Origin: Christensenella timonensis
Lineage (GTDB): Bacteria; Bacillota; Clostridia; Christensenellales; Christensenellaceae
Direction: 5' to 3'
DNA: 64,000 nucleotides
NCBI RefSeq assembly: GCF_900087015.1
Contig: NZ_FLKP01000002.1
Location: forward strand, 62,001-126,000
This document shows positions 51,780-61,618 of the stretch, one piece after another. Numbering within the stretch: the first letter of the stretch is position 1; each line of letters begins with the position of its first letter. Both the position numbers and the translations under genes were made by a program. The notes under the pieces are model-generated. The model had not been told where the DNA came from. It did no database searches and saw nothing but the letters and a program-made list of their open reading frames with translations.

Positions 51780-52859
51780 TCACCTTCCCGCCAGCGCCGC
51801 CACCTCTTCATTATGGGCAAAGAGCGTACAGCCTCCATTGTGTCCCACGCGGGCCGTAAGGTCCCGCAGTTCCATAAAAAATCCTGAACGCAGCGCGTCT
51901 TCCAGGCGACCTTCTTTCAAATCGATCAGCGAATAGGGCGCAAACGGGCACGGCTCCGCTCCGCCCGCGGCGTTGATATGGAAAAAGCCGTGTCCGGATG
52001 CAAGGCATCCGCCCGTCTCCTCTTCATCGCCCGGAAACGATACCACGACCATATCCGCAAACTGTCCCCGCAGTGTCCGGGTCATCTCCTGCATTTTTTT
52101 GACATCTCCCTCATCCAGCATCAGGCGCTCTGTTCCCGGCTGTACCGGCACGTATTCCACATAAAAAAGCACGCCGCACCCTCTGTTGCGCAAACCTTCC
52201 ACAAAGCTATCCTGCGTCACCTTTTCCATATTTTCCTTCGTCACTGTGACGGAGGTGCCAAATAGCATTTTCCTTTTCTGCAAATGACGCATAACGCCTG
52301 CCACCGTCCTGTAAGCGCCCGGCCCCCGCCTTTGATCCGTTGCCTTTTCGTCCCCTTCGATACTGAATACAGGGATCAAGTTGCGATGGCGCTCAAAAAG
52401 CGCAAGGTACGTTTCGTCGATGAGCATACCATTGGTAAAGACCGGAAACACCATATTTGGAAAACCCGCGGCCGCCCGTATCACGTCCCTGCGCATCAGC
52501 GGCTCTCCCCCCGCGAGTATGATGAACGATACGCCCAGCTCCGACGCCTGCATAAAAAGGTTTTCCCATTCCTGTCCGCTCAAATCGACATTGCCGTTTA
52601 CCGCATCCGTACACGCGCCGGACGCGCGGGAATAACAGCCCGTACAGTGCAGGTTACACTGCGAAGTCACGCTCGCGATCAAAAACGGCGGGACGTGCAG
52701 TCCTGCCCGTTCCTTCCTTTCGCGCTGTTTTGCACTCCGTTTGATCTCCGGAGCGGTTTTCATCAAAAAGGCAAGGCCTTTGGGGTTGTTGAGATAAAAC
52801 CTGCCTGCCGTTTTGACAAGCTGGGAGATGCCTTCGTTCATATATTGGTTTAAATTCAT
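51780..52859 (-). CDS. Radical SAM protein with SPASM-like C-terminal region
   Basis: A 359-residue protein. The cluster motif CNLHCTGC binds the [4Fe-4S] cluster that cleaves S-adenosylmethionine, followed by the SAM-binding LAGGEPLMR. The C-terminal part (GGCLASGHGFFHINAAGGAEPCPF) has a partial SPASM-type Cys set. Such proteins modify peptides or small molecules. It is coupled to the TetR gene by a four-base ATGA overlap and is probably induced by that regulator's ligand. Confidence 0.88.
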   Translation of the reverse strand: MNLNQYMNEGISQLVKTAGRFYLNNPKGLAFLMKTAPEIKRSAKQRERKERAGLHVPPFLIASVTSQCNLHCTGCYSRASGACTDAVNGNVDLSGQEWENLFMQASELGVSFIILAGGEPLMRRDVIRAAAGFPNMVFPVFTNGMLIDETYLALFERHRNLIPVFSIEGDEKATDQRRGPGAYRTVAGVMRHLQKRKMLFGTSVTVTKENMEKVTQDSFVEGLRNRGCGVLFYVEYVPVQPGTERLMLDEGDVKKMQEMTRTLRGQFADMVVVSFPGDEEETGGCLASGHGFFHINAAGGAEPCPFAPYSLIDLKEGRLEDALRSGFFMELRDLTARVGHNGGCTLFAHNEEVAALAGR

Positions 52860-53494
52860 ATATTCTCTCCGTGTGAAATATGGTAGTGTGAGGCGAATTC
52901 TTCTATGTGGCAGTCAAGCAGCCGCAATGCCTCGTCATGCTTTTCCGGCTTGGAATCGTACATCAACAAAAGCAGCAAGATCGGCCCATAAAACTGTGTT
53001 GCCGTGGCGACCGGGTCTGCTTTACGGAAGTAACCTTCCTCCATCAACCGTTCAAACAAGGACGACTGGAAGGTTATCGCCCCACTGATGAGCCATTCCT
53101 CGAACAGCTTTGCCGCTTCGTTGTTCTTATACTGCTCGATCATCAGGAGGTGGATGAATTTCTTTGCATACGCGTCATCCATAAAAAACAGGAACATTGC
53201 CTCTACCGCCTTTTTCAGCCATACCAGGTTGTTCTCCCCATACTGCTGATAGACCTGCTCGATCTCTCCCTGCGGCAATTGATAGAAGGCCACCGTTTCT
53301 TCAAAGCGCTGGTTCATACCGTCGAGAAGCGTTTTGAATATCTCCTGCTTGCTCTTATAGTGTTTGTAGAGCGAGCTGTCCTTGATCCCTACGGCATTGG
53401 CAATGTCCCTGACCGACACGCCGTCGTATCCGTTGACCGAAAATAAATTAAGGGCTTCTTCCAAAATGGCTTGTTTTGTATTCCGTTTTTCCAT
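52856..53494 (-). CDS. TetR/AcrR-family repressor
   Basis: A 212-residue regulator with a TetR helix-turn-helix (AILEEALNLFSVNGYDGVSV, ANAVGIKDSSLYKHYKSKQ) and a long ligand-binding helical domain. ATG 53494 follows GGAGGG. A 16-bp palindrome is located exactly in the spacer of its promoter, with a second copy downstream of the -10, so it strongly looks autoregulated, together with the coupled radical SAM gene. Confidence 0.92.
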   Translation of the reverse strand: MEKRNTKQAILEEALNLFSVNGYDGVSVRDIANAVGIKDSSLYKHYKSKQEIFKTLLDGMNQRFEETVAFYQLPQGEIEQVYQQYGENNLVWLKKAVEAMFLFFMDDAYAKKFIHLLMIEQYKNNEAAKLFEEWLISGAITFQSSLFERLMEEGYFRKADPVATATQFYGPILLLLLMYDSKPEKHDEALRLLDCHIEEFASHYHISHGENI

Positions 53495-53506
53495 TTTCCC
53501 TCCGAA

Positions 53507-53554
53507 GCTAGCGTTCACTAGCTTTAGTATAGCTAGCGAACGCTAGCCTGTCAA
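53507..53554 (-). promoter_or_regulatory. TetR promoter with two operators
   Basis: Minus-strand TTGACA (53554-53549), 17-base spacer, TATACT (53531-53526). The palindrome GCTAGCGAACGCTAGC (53532-53547) fills the spacer and a near copy GCTAGCGTTCACTAGC lies at 53507-53522, 25 bases away. Confidence 0.85.
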
Positions 53555-53565
53555 GCCAAACCAAT

Positions 53566-53607
53566 AAAAAGATCCTTGAAAGAATAAACCCTTTCAAGGA
53601 TCTTTTG
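53566..53607. terminator. Terminator of the protease-pseudokinase gene
   Basis: A 16-bp perfect stem (AAAAGATCCTTGAAAG and complement) with a T run on each strand. Confidence 0.9.
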
Positions 53608-53619
53608 AAAAAACAACAT

Positions 53620-56217
53620 TTAATCCAGTTCCAACTCGTAGGTTTCTCCTGATTCATTATTTTTCAATACAAGCTCATATTGCGTGAGTTTCCACACTTC
53701 ATAAGCAATGACCAGCTCGTTATTACTACTCATGAACCGCAGCTTCCCATCCTTTATTTCTATATAGGAAGCATCTGATCCCTGCGGCAGATTTGTCGTC
53801 CATCCGTCCTCTGTCGAATTATAATAATATGTATCGTTGTTCCAATTTCCCAACATCAGCGGAAACAAATAATCTTCGGAGTTAATCATCCGTAGCATAT
53901 CTTTAGCTTCATCGATCCCTTGCTCGGTCAATTGTTGAAGGATCGGTCTCATTTCGCCAAATTCGCCCTTTTTAAAAAGTTCCAAAACCATTGCGCTTTC
54001 CGAAAATCCCGCATATTCTTCATCATCCGACAGCAAAGCATATAATTCAGATGCACGTGCATAATCCAAGTTGTCCATTGCATAAGCGGCTTCGCTCAGC
54101 ACAACTTTATCGATAGCGGTAATCACGTATTTTTCTTCCTGGAAAGGCATATGCTGCAATATCCCTATCGTTTTCTCGTAATCTCCCGCCTGCGTATACC
54201 AAGTGTCCGTCCATTCCTCTACCCAATTCTTGCCTCTGTCCCTGGCTATTTGGGTGTCAGGCACCCGCTTAAGCCATGCATAGCCTTCCTCATCCCTATC
54301 ATTTTCAAATTGCCATCCTGCTTCTCCATATGTTAAATAAGCAATCTCTTCGTCAACATCTTCATCACCCGCATAGGGCGTTAAGATATCGATCGCTTCT
54401 TCCGTTTTTTCGTCCAAATATAATTCATCGCTGTATGCGATCACAATATCTTTTTTCAGCTTATCCGCCTGCTCGCCTTGCGCTGCTGTCTCCATGTATT
54501 CCAGCGCTTTTTCGTATTCCTCGTTTTGGAATGCCGCTCCGGCCTGCCCCAGTGTATAATTTGCCTGATCCGCTTCGGAAAGGAAGTATGCCGTATCATA
54601 TTTCTGCGTCGCCTGCGCATAGCGCTCCTGTTCCAGCAATTTTTCAGCAGCCTTGATCACGTTCGCATTTTGGGTAAACAGGACACCGCATAGGATCGCC
54701 ACGGCAGCGACTGCCCCTACGGGGATCAGCCACAAAAGTTTTTTTCCGCCCTTTTTGGGTTTTTCCGCCCCGGCAGCCGCTTCCTGCCCTGCCGCTGCCG
54801 GCTGTTGGGCGACCGGCGGCGCAATCGACAACGCGTTGATCATTTCCCCCATGTTCTGGAACCGTTCGCGCGGGTCTGGATTCAAACTCTTTATAAACGC
54901 CTGTTTGTATTGGTCATAGACCGGCAGCGAATTGATATTATTGACCACCGTTTGGTCATTTTGCATACGGGAAAATATTTCCGGCGGGTCTGCACGGAAC
55001 AAAAGACGGTACAACACGGCAGCAAAGCCGAAGACATCGGTATATCCGCCATCCGTTATATCGCTGCGATATTTTTCCAGCGGTGAATAGCCCGGGCTGA
55101 TTACGACATTGCTACTGCCGGAGGAGGCAGCGGGCAATTCTTTCAGTTGTGTCGATCCGGTACCCGGGTCGATCAAAATATTTTCAGGCGAAACGCTCCC
55201 ATACCATTGCATTTGGGCATGCGACTGGGCCAACTGATAAGCCACCGGAGCCAATAAGCGCATTGCGTGATCAAAGTCAAACGGCGTATACGCCGTCTCC
55301 AGATAGCTCTTTAAAGTCAATTCATTTCCCTTACCCTTTTTCTTCATTGTCCCCATACCCCTCTTTTTCCTCTTTATCCATAAAAATACAACCACGATCA
55401 ATGCCGCCGCTGCAACAACCATTACAACGGGGATCCAGACAGGAAAAGCTTCGTCATGAAAATATCCAATTTCCTGATCATCCAGAAAATATTTCAACTC
55501 CAAGCTACTGATCGCCCCATTGATATTTTCGGCAGCCATCAGGATCTTTGCTTCCAGTCCTATCCCAAACGAAGTGATACCGATCACCTCTCCGTTGGCG
55601 TTCAAAAGAGGGCCGCCGGAATTGCCGCCGCTGATCGGAACATCGATTTGATAAGTTTGTACGCTTTTGGACGAATCCGTGATCCATGAAACCGGCTTGA
55701 CGGAACTGACAATGCCCGAGGTAATGCTGACCTGCTCACTGAACGTATCCGCTTCGTCAAAGACATAATCCGCGGCTGCCGGAAAACCAAGCGCATACAC
55801 TTCCGTACCAATATTGTTTTCCATATCGCCCGTGTAAAGACGAAGCGGCTTCATTTCATCGATCGGCCGCTCCAATTGCAAAATCGCCAAATCAGAGGAA
55901 GGGCGCGTCGCGTATACAGTAGCCTTTGTTTTCAAATTACTGTCCGTTACGACAGTGATCTCGTAAGGTTCCCCTTCCACAACATGATAGTTCGTCACGA
56001 TAAAATCAACATAATCGCTGTCTCCCACCGCAAACCCGGAACCAACGGCCACGCCGCCATCATCGCCCAGATATTCGCAAACGACCTTGGCTACGCCTGT
56101 CCTTGCATCCAAAACCTCCTGCGGGGCTCCTGCGGCAAAAGCCGTTGACGCTATGGCCAAAACGACAAGGAAACAGACAAAACCACATATTTTTCTGTAC
56201 ATACGTTTTTGCTTCAT
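53620..56217 (-). CDS. Trypsin-like protease, pseudokinase and repeat-domain transmembrane protein
   Basis: An 865-residue protein. Order: signal peptide (1-29); trypsin/DegP-like protease (30-260) with His78 (TNYHVV), Asp109 (SSDLAIL) and Ser200 (SGGNSGG); membrane helix (262-281); a kinase-like C-lobe (295-465); a second membrane helix (495-515); and a TPR-like repeat plus C-terminal beta region outside. The kinase part has YGSVSPENILI in place of the catalytic HGDISPEN loop (Asp replaced by Ser341), no N-lobe Gly loop, no DFG, but keeps SPGYSPLEKY and a TDVFGFAAVLYRLL helix, so it should not phosphorylate. It is monocistronic. No known protein of this layout comes to mind. Confidence 0.85.
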   Translation of the reverse strand: MKQKRMYRKICGFVCFLVVLAIASTAFAAGAPQEVLDARTGVAKVVCEYLGDDGGVAVGSGFAVGDSDYVDFIVTNYHVVEGEPYEITVVTDSNLKTKATVYATRPSSDLAILQLERPIDEMKPLRLYTGDMENNIGTEVYALGFPAAADYVFDEADTFSEQVSITSGIVSSVKPVSWITDSSKSVQTYQIDVPISGGNSGGPLLNANGEVIGITSFGIGLEAKILMAAENINGAISSLELKYFLDDQEIGYFHDEAFPVWIPVVMVVAAAALIVVVFLWIKRKKRGMGTMKKKGKGNELTLKSYLETAYTPFDFDHAMRLLAPVAYQLAQSHAQMQWYGSVSPENILIDPGTGSTQLKELPAASSGSSNVVISPGYSPLEKYRSDITDGGYTDVFGFAAVLYRLLFRADPPEIFSRMQNDQTVVNNINSLPVYDQYKQAFIKSLNPDPRERFQNMGEMINALSIAPPVAQQPAAAGQEAAAGAEKPKKGGKKLLWLIPVGAVAAVAILCGVLFTQNANVIKAAEKLLEQERYAQATQKYDTAYFLSEADQANYTLGQAGAAFQNEEYEKALEYMETAAQGEQADKLKKDIVIAYSDELYLDEKTEEAIDILTPYAGDEDVDEEIAYLTYGEAGWQFENDRDEEGYAWLKRVPDTQIARDRGKNWVEEWTDTWYTQAGDYEKTIGILQHMPFQEEKYVITAIDKVVLSEAAYAMDNLDYARASELYALLSDDEEYAGFSESAMVLELFKKGEFGEMRPILQQLTEQGIDEAKDMLRMINSEDYLFPLMLGNWNNDTYYYNSTEDGWTTNLPQGSDASYIEIKDGKLRFMSSNNELVIAYEVWKLTQYELVLKNNESGETYELELD

Positions 56218-56324
56218 AAGGATACCTCGAGGATATATAATACATAACGAAAAAGGATTTATCTTGTTATAAATATGGTAGCATATGGAAATTCACTTTG
56301 CAAGCGGATAGGCAAAAAGAACCG

Positions 56325-56369
56325 CAAAGAAAAGAACAAGGAGGAGGCCAACCTTGTTCTTTTCTTTGG
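56325..56369. terminator. Terminator of the second sugar operon
   Basis: A 16-bp stem (AAAGAAAAGAACAAGG and complement) with a ten-base loop, directly downstream of the stop at 56394 on the minus strand. Confidence 0.75.
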
Positions 56370-56393
56370 TATGATTGACCGTGCCGTTCCTGG

Positions 56394-58145
56394 TTAACGA
56401 TATCGCGGCCCAAAATTCCGGCATGCCCGGAAATCCGCGCCTTCCGGGTCATTCATGCCGAAAAACGCCCATGCGCTCGGCCTCTGCAGCCTGCGTTCAT
56501 CCACATTATGCATATTGACAGGGATACGCAGCATGGAAGCCAGCGTAATGAGCTCCGCACCGATATGTCCATAAACGATCGCGCCGTGATTGGCTCCCCA
56601 GTTCGCCATCACGTCGTACACGCTCTTGCATGCATATTGGTCTGCAACAATGGGAGCAAACCAGGTCGTCGGCCAGGTCGGGCAGGTCCGCTGGTCCAGG
56701 ATCCGGTGCACATCCGGTTCCAGCTCGCACGAATACCCCTCCACAAACTGCAACACAGGCCCCAGCCCCGCTACGCGGTTTAAGCGTATCATGGTAAGGG
56801 GCATGCCGCCGCGTGAAACAAAGTGGGAAGAAAATCCTCCCCCGCGGAAAAATCCCAGCATGTCGGCGTGCCAGGTCGTAGCATCAAGGCATTTCTGCGC
56901 TTCTTCTTCCGTAATTTCCCAAAACGGCTTCATTGCCGGCTTCCCATCCTTTTGTTGCTCCCCTGTAGCATCCAGTGCGGTCGTGCCTGAGTTGATCAGG
57001 TGGATCAAGCCGTTTGCCGCGTGCCCGGTCAGCTCCTTGCCCGTTACCCGTTTGACAGATTCCGGGCTCCAATAAGTCCGCACATCGCTGAACATGGGAG
57101 CCGTCTGTGACAGCAGATGCCCGAAGAGCATCGCCGTCCCATTCATGCAATCCCCTTCCGTCGCCACTACATACGGATGGCGGATACCGTTCCAGTCAAA
57201 GCTCCCATTTAAGATCGTTTCCATAAAATTTGCGCTTGTGCGAAAATCCGTCCATTGCCGCTGCCCCTGGAAAGAAGCCATGATCGCGTTGTTTCCCAGC
57301 CCTTCTTCATTGAAACCGTTTTGCCTTAAGTATTCGCTCCCCTCCATCATATCCCGCAGGATCATCGACATTTTGATCCCATCAAGCCAATTTTCATCCT
57401 TTTGCCCGGATGTACGCGGGTGTTCGTTGACATCCTCGCCTTCCCGGCAATTTTTCTTGACCCATTCAAAGGCCCGGGCACATTCTCCTGTGTCCAGCAC
57501 ATCATGTTCGATACGGCGGATCACTTCCGACATATCCTTATATTCACAGTGCATCCCGAGAAACTTTTCAAAAAAATCCTCATCTGCCACACTGCCCGCC
57601 GTCCCCATACTCACAGTGCCGACCGATAAATACGCCTTGCCCTTCATTTGCGCCACGGCACAGGCGCACCGTGCAAAGCGGATCAGTTTTTCCTGTACAT
57701 CCGCAGGGATCGCACGGTCTGCCATGTCCTGGATATGATGCCCGTAAATATTGAAGATCGGATCCCCTTTTTGCATATGTCCGCCGCATAACGCCGCGGC
57801 ATATGCGGCTCCCGGGCCTTCGCTTCCGTTAAAGCCCCATACGGCTTTGGGGATATCCCTTTGCAGATCCATCGTTTCCCCCGGATAGCACCAGCACGGA
57901 GCGACCGTGATCGAGGCTTCCACTCCTGCCAGTTCAAATTTTTTGCGGCAAGCGGCCGCTTCCGCAAACCCGCCGATCGTCCAGTCGGCGATCACACATT
58001 CCACAGCCTTGCCATGCCGGTCTTTCACCTGTGAGGACAGCAGCTTCGCAACCGCTTGCGCCATTTCCATCGCCTGTTGATCCGTACTTTCCCTTACGCC
58101 CTGTTCACGGCCGTCATTTACCGGCCTGATTCCAATTTTCACCAT
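56394..58145 (-). CDS. fucI: L-fucose isomerase
   Basis: A 583-residue isomerase that converts L-fucose (and often D-arabinose) to the ketose. The sequence is collinear with E. coli Fuc[44 protein letters not shown], the metal-site [18 protein letters not shown]-like [13 protein letters not shown], and [16 protein letters not shown] with the third ligand His. ATG 58145 follows GAGGTGAG; the frame from 58247 is 34 residues longer without support. It is the last gene of an operon with a glycyl radical enzyme and a ribose-type transporter. Confidence 0.95.
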   Translation of the reverse strand: MVKIGIRPVNDGREQGVRESTDQQAMEMAQAVAKLLSSQVKDRHGKAVECVIADWTIGGFAEAAACRKKFELAGVEASITVAPCWCYPGETMDLQRDIPKAVWGFNGSEGPGAAYAAALCGGHMQKGDPIFNIYGHHIQDMADRAIPADVQEKLIRFARCACAVAQMKGKAYLSVGTVSMGTAGSVADEDFFEKFLGMHCEYKDMSEVIRRIEHDVLDTGECARAFEWVKKNCREGEDVNEHPRTSGQKDENWLDGIKMSMILRDMMEGSEYLRQNGFNEEGLGNNAIMASFQGQRQWTDFRTSANFMETILNGSFDWNGIRHPYVVATEGDCMNGTAMLFGHLLSQTAPMFSDVRTYWSPESVKRVTGKELTGHAANGLIHLINSGTTALDATGEQQKDGKPAMKPFWEITEEEAQKCLDATTWHADMLGFFRGGGFSSHFVSRGGMPLTMIRLNRVAGLGPVLQFVEGYSCELEPDVHRILDQRTCPTWPTTWFAPIVADQYACKSVYDVMANWGANHGAIVYGHIGAELITLASMLRIPVNMHNVDERRLQRPSAWAFFGMNDPEGADFRACRNFGPRYR

Positions 58146-58165
58146 TTTCTCACCTCTTGTTTCCG

Positions 58166-59083
58166 TTATTCCATTCCTATGATCTCCGCCTCGATCCCGC
58201 AGCCCCGAAAATCCTTCCTGATTTCTGCGAGCATTTCTTCGCTGCAATAAGGTATGCTCTCAAGCGGCGCGATGTGCTCAAGCAGCCCCATCCCCCGGTA
58301 TTCCGCTATTCCCAGCCTGTGGTAAGGGAATACCCGCAGCTTTTTAAGGCCGAGCCTATTCATAAAACAGGCCATCGCTTCCCTGTTCGCCTGTTCGTCA
58401 TTCATCCCTGGTATACATGGGTAACCGATCCATATATCTTTTTCCATATCCTTGATTTTCCCAAGGTTTTCGAGCACGAGCCGGTTGGGGCTCCCCGTCA
58501 GTCTTTCGTGGATATCGCTGTCCATGTGCTTGATATCCACCATCAGCAGGCCGGCCATTCCCACCGCCGGTTTTATCTTCTCCCAGCTTAAGTTCGCGGT
58601 CGTTTCAATAGCTGTATGCACCCCGTTTTCCCCCAGGATCTCCAGCAATGCACACACAAACTGCGGATGCATAAGCGGTTCCCCGCCCGATACCGTGATC
58701 CCGCCGCCTGTTTCTTCATAAAACATCTGGTCTTTCAATAGCTGCCCCGCGGCCTCTTCTGCCGTCATGATCTTCCCTGTTTTTTCCACCGCGGCCTGCC
58801 GGCATACCTTCACACACGCCCAGCACCGCTCACACTTTTTGCGGTCGTATCGGGCGCCGTCGCCTTGTATGGTAAGGGCGCCCGTCCGGCAGGTATCTGC
58901 ACAGGCGCCGCACCGGATGCACTTCGCCGTATGGATCAATATTTCCGGATCCCTTTGCCAAGTCGCCGGGCTGGAACACCATTTGCACCGCATGAAGCAC
59001 CCTTTCAGATGGATCACGCTCCTGGCTCCCGGCCCGTCATAAGTGGAAAACCGCCGTATTTCCCTGACATATACCTGTTCCAT
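58166..59083 (-). CDS. Glycyl radical enzyme activase (radical SAM)
   Basis: A 305-residue radical SAM protein with CFMRCKWC as the SAM cluster and two ferredoxin-type clusters ([14 protein letters not shown] and [13 protein letters not shown]) inserted after it, the layout of activases for PFL, CutC, HypD and diol dehydratases. It uses SAM to make the glycyl radical on its partner. The partner gene lies 20 bases upstream on the transcript. Confidence 0.95.
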   Translation of the reverse strand: MEQVYVREIRRFSTYDGPGARSVIHLKGCFMRCKWCSSPATWQRDPEILIHTAKCIRCGACADTCRTGALTIQGDGARYDRKKCERCWACVKVCRQAAVEKTGKIMTAEEAAGQLLKDQMFYEETGGGITVSGGEPLMHPQFVCALLEILGENGVHTAIETTANLSWEKIKPAVGMAGLLMVDIKHMDSDIHERLTGSPNRLVLENLGKIKDMEKDIWIGYPCIPGMNDEQANREAMACFMNRLGLKKLRVFPYHRLGIAEYRGMGLLEHIAPLESIPYCSEEMLAEIRKDFRGCGIEAEIIGME

Positions 59084-59103
59084 GCGCGCTTCCCTCCGGC
59101 CGG

Positions 59104-61503
59104 TCAGGAAAAAACGTGTTCGTTGCGTTTGATGATCTCTTCCTGTACTTCGTGTGAAAGATCCACGAAGAAAGCGCTGTAGCCTGTCACCCGCACGGCG
59201 AGGCCCCGGTATTTATCCGGTTGCTCCTGCGCCTTGCGCAGTACCTGGCTGCTGACGATATTGAATTGTATCTGCATGCATTTCATTCTGACAAACGTCC
59301 GGATCAGGCCCTCGAAAGCCGCGATCCGTTCCTTTTGGATGGCATACGGATCGATACGCATATTGAAGATCAGGCCGTTTCCCATCTCGATATTGTTCAA
59401 TTTCCCCACCGATTTGATGGCTGCCGTAGGCCCCTCCAGGTCTGTCCCCGGCTGTGACCCCACAGAATCCGAAAGCGACGCGTACGCCTGCCTGCCGTCT
59501 GCCGTGGCCCCCACATCTTTTCCCATAGGCAAAACAGAGGACATCGGGATGCAGGACAAAAGATAGGGGCCGCCGCGTTCATTTTTTACGGTACGCAAAG
59601 CGTCGGCTACCACATTGAGCGCGTCGCTCGTCAGTTCGTCCACATAATCTTCGTCGTTACACCATTTCGGCGCGGCTAAAAGCTCTTTGCGCAGCGCTTC
59701 ATAGCCCTTAAAGTTTTCTTTCATGGCCTTCAGCAGTTCCGGCAGTGTAACCGTGTGTTTTTCATAGACCGCCTGTTTGATGGCAGCCAGCGAATTCCCG
59801 GTAGTCCCGATCCCCACGACATTGGGCCCGGTAAAATTGAATTCACATCCTCCGTCCGTGATATCCTTCGCTGTCTTAAGCACATCCATAGTCGCCGAAA
59901 GGAAAGGCACGGGCATGAGTTCTGCATGGCCGGCGTCCGCCACATTCTGCATAATGGCATTCTGGTGTACAAAATATTGCACCTGCTTTGTATAGGCCTC
60001 CATAATGTCCGCAAAGCCTGTCGTTTCCGTCATCTCTCCGGTCTGCGGGCCCATCTGCATGCCTGTGATCATACATTTCCCATCGTTGAGTGCGAGCTCC
60101 AGGCATTTGGTTTGGTTGATAAACCCGCCAAAGCCCCTGCCGTGCAGCTTGCCGGGAAGGCCGGGCTCATTGCACCCCTCAATGCAGTACTCCCGCGCCA
60201 CTTCAAGCGGAACGCCCCGTTCCATAAGCGACGGGATATAGACTTCGTCATTGTCGAGCTGCGGCATCGTATTTGCGTCGCGTATCGTCCGTGCCACGGC
60301 ACGCAGGAATTTTGGCGGCGTAGCCGAATGGATGCGCACACCGAAATTTGGCTGCGGCAGGCGCAGGTGGAGCTGTGCATCCAGCATCATGTAAGAAAGC
60401 TCGTTGGTCACATCCCGTCCATATTTGTTGACGCCGCCCGCTACCATGTTCTGCCCCATGGGGAACGACGCATTCGTCGCCGCAGTATGCTTATCGTAAA
60501 GCTTGACCATTTCCGTAAACTTCAGCCAGAAGGCTTCCAGTACCTCCTGCAGGTTTCCATCCAGCCCATTATCCCGCGAACATAAGTAATAAGGATAGAC
60601 ATACTGGTCCAGCCTGCCCGGGGAAATGGACACGCCCTCCGTCTCGATCTGTGTGATCAGCTGTACAAACCAGATCGCCTGGAGCGCTTCCCAGAAGGTT
60701 TCAGCCGGATGCTGCGGTACCTTACGGCATATTTCCGAAATACGCAGCAATTCCTTCCTGCGTTTCGGATCCTGTTCCCTGCCCGCCATACGGAAGGCTT
60801 CGTCCGCGTAACGGTGTGCAAACAAGACCGCCGCATCACACGATATTATCACAGATTCCATGAACAGCCTTTTTTTATTCGCGCCCGGCTGTGCAAGATC
60901 CATACTGCCTAGCACATCCTGCGCCTCTTCCTTGATCCCGCTAAAACCGATGCGGAGGACTTTTGCAAAATCCTGCGCAATATGCCCCAGGCCATTGTAC
61001 AAATGGTATCTTCCGTTCAATACCGAATGCGGCATATAGTTCAGGTTCAGCGTTTCCTTGGGCACGCGTTTCAGCATGTAATCATATAATGTTTTTCCGC
61101 GCCAATACCCAAAGATCCCCTGCAAGTCTTTTTTCACCGGATCCGGCACGATGAATTTATCCTGCGCCCTCGTTTCAAATTCATCCATTTCCTCTTCCAG
61201 CCAGAATATTCCCATTTCAGGAAAAACCTGCGCGCTGCGTAAATGCTCTGCCATCTGCCCCACGATCAGCTCGTCATCCGCGATCCATACATGGAGGTTC
61301 TCCAATATCCGTTTGAGTGTTTTTGCCCGCTTGATACAGATCGGCTCGCTCTCGAATTCCTGGTAAGCCTGCGTTACGATCAATGCGCGCTGTGCGCTGA
61401 CATACGGCGTGACGGAAGCAATTTTTTCCCGCATCCTTCCGATCCTGTCCGTGCATCCATATTCCCGTTCCAGCGCTACTTCCTTTTCATCCAACGTTTT
61501 CAT
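59104..61503 (-). CDS. Glycyl radical enzyme of the dehydratase/lyase class
   Basis: A 799-residue radical enzyme. The glycyl loop is RVTGYSA with Gly774, and the active-site Cys is in EYCIEGCNEP at about 444, followed two residues later by Glu446, as in CutC and diol dehydratases (C-x-E), unlike PFL, which has two adjacent Cys. The N-terminus has no microcompartment-targeting extension. The operon context (L-fucose isomerase, monosaccharide ABC transporter, no microcompartment genes in view) suggests a sugar, sugar acid or propanediol-type substrate. Substrate not determined. GCNEPGLPGK is an unusual version of the active-site loop. Confidence 0.92.
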   Translation of the reverse strand: MKTLDEKEVALEREYGCTDRIGRMREKIASVTPYVSAQRALIVTQAYQEFESEPICIKRAKTLKRILENLHVWIADDELIVGQMAEHLRSAQVFPEMGIFWLEEEMDEFETRAQDKFIVPDPVKKDLQGIFGYWRGKTLYDYMLKRVPKETLNLNYMPHSVLNGRYHLYNGLGHIAQDFAKVLRIGFSGIKEEAQDVLGSMDLAQPGANKKRLFMESVIISCDAAVLFAHRYADEAFRMAGREQDPKRRKELLRISEICRKVPQHPAETFWEALQAIWFVQLITQIETEGVSISPGRLDQYVYPYYLCSRDNGLDGNLQEVLEAFWLKFTEMVKLYDKHTAATNASFPMGQNMVAGGVNKYGRDVTNELSYMMLDAQLHLRLPQPNFGVRIHSATPPKFLRAVARTIRDANTMPQLDNDEVYIPSLMERGVPLEVAREYCIEGCNEPGLPGKLHGRGFGGFINQTKCLELALNDGKCMITGMQMGPQTGEMTETTGFADIMEAYTKQVQYFVHQNAIMQNVADAGHAELMPVPFLSATMDVLKTAKDITDGGCEFNFTGPNVVGIGTTGNSLAAIKQAVYEKHTVTLPELLKAMKENFKGYEALRKELLAAPKWCNDEDYVDELTSDALNVVADALRTVKNERGGPYLLSCIPMSSVLPMGKDVGATADGRQAYASLSDSVGSQPGTDLEGPTAAIKSVGKLNNIEMGNGLIFNMRIDPYAIQKERIAAFEGLIRTFVRMKCMQIQFNIVSSQVLRKAQEQPDKYRGLAVRVTGYSAFFVDLSHEVQEEIIKRNEHVFS

Positions 61504-61549
61504 ATCATTACCTCAAACCGGTGTTTTACCAAATCGTTCTATGCCCCAG

Positions 61550-61603
61550 GCCGGCGCATGTACGCCGGCTGTTTTTTTGGCGGGCCGGGATACCCCGGCC
61601 CGC
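61550..61603 (-). repeat. Tandem intercistronic hairpins between binding protein and GRE genes
   Basis: Two GC-rich palindromes: GCCGGCGCATGTACGCCGGC (61550-61569) and a 24-base hairpin with GCGGGCCGGG/CCCGGCCCGC arms (61580-61603). The T run between them favours plus-strand termination, but on the minus transcript they are stable stems without a T tail and may protect or stop part of the transcripts. Confidence 0.6.
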
Positions 61604-61618
61604 GCCACCCTGCTTTGT

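Noticed and set aside
59755-60585. Long plus-strand ORF of 276 codons
   Set aside because: It is antisense to the glycyl radical enzyme gene, whose motifs and length are complete; the frame is open only because of codon bias.
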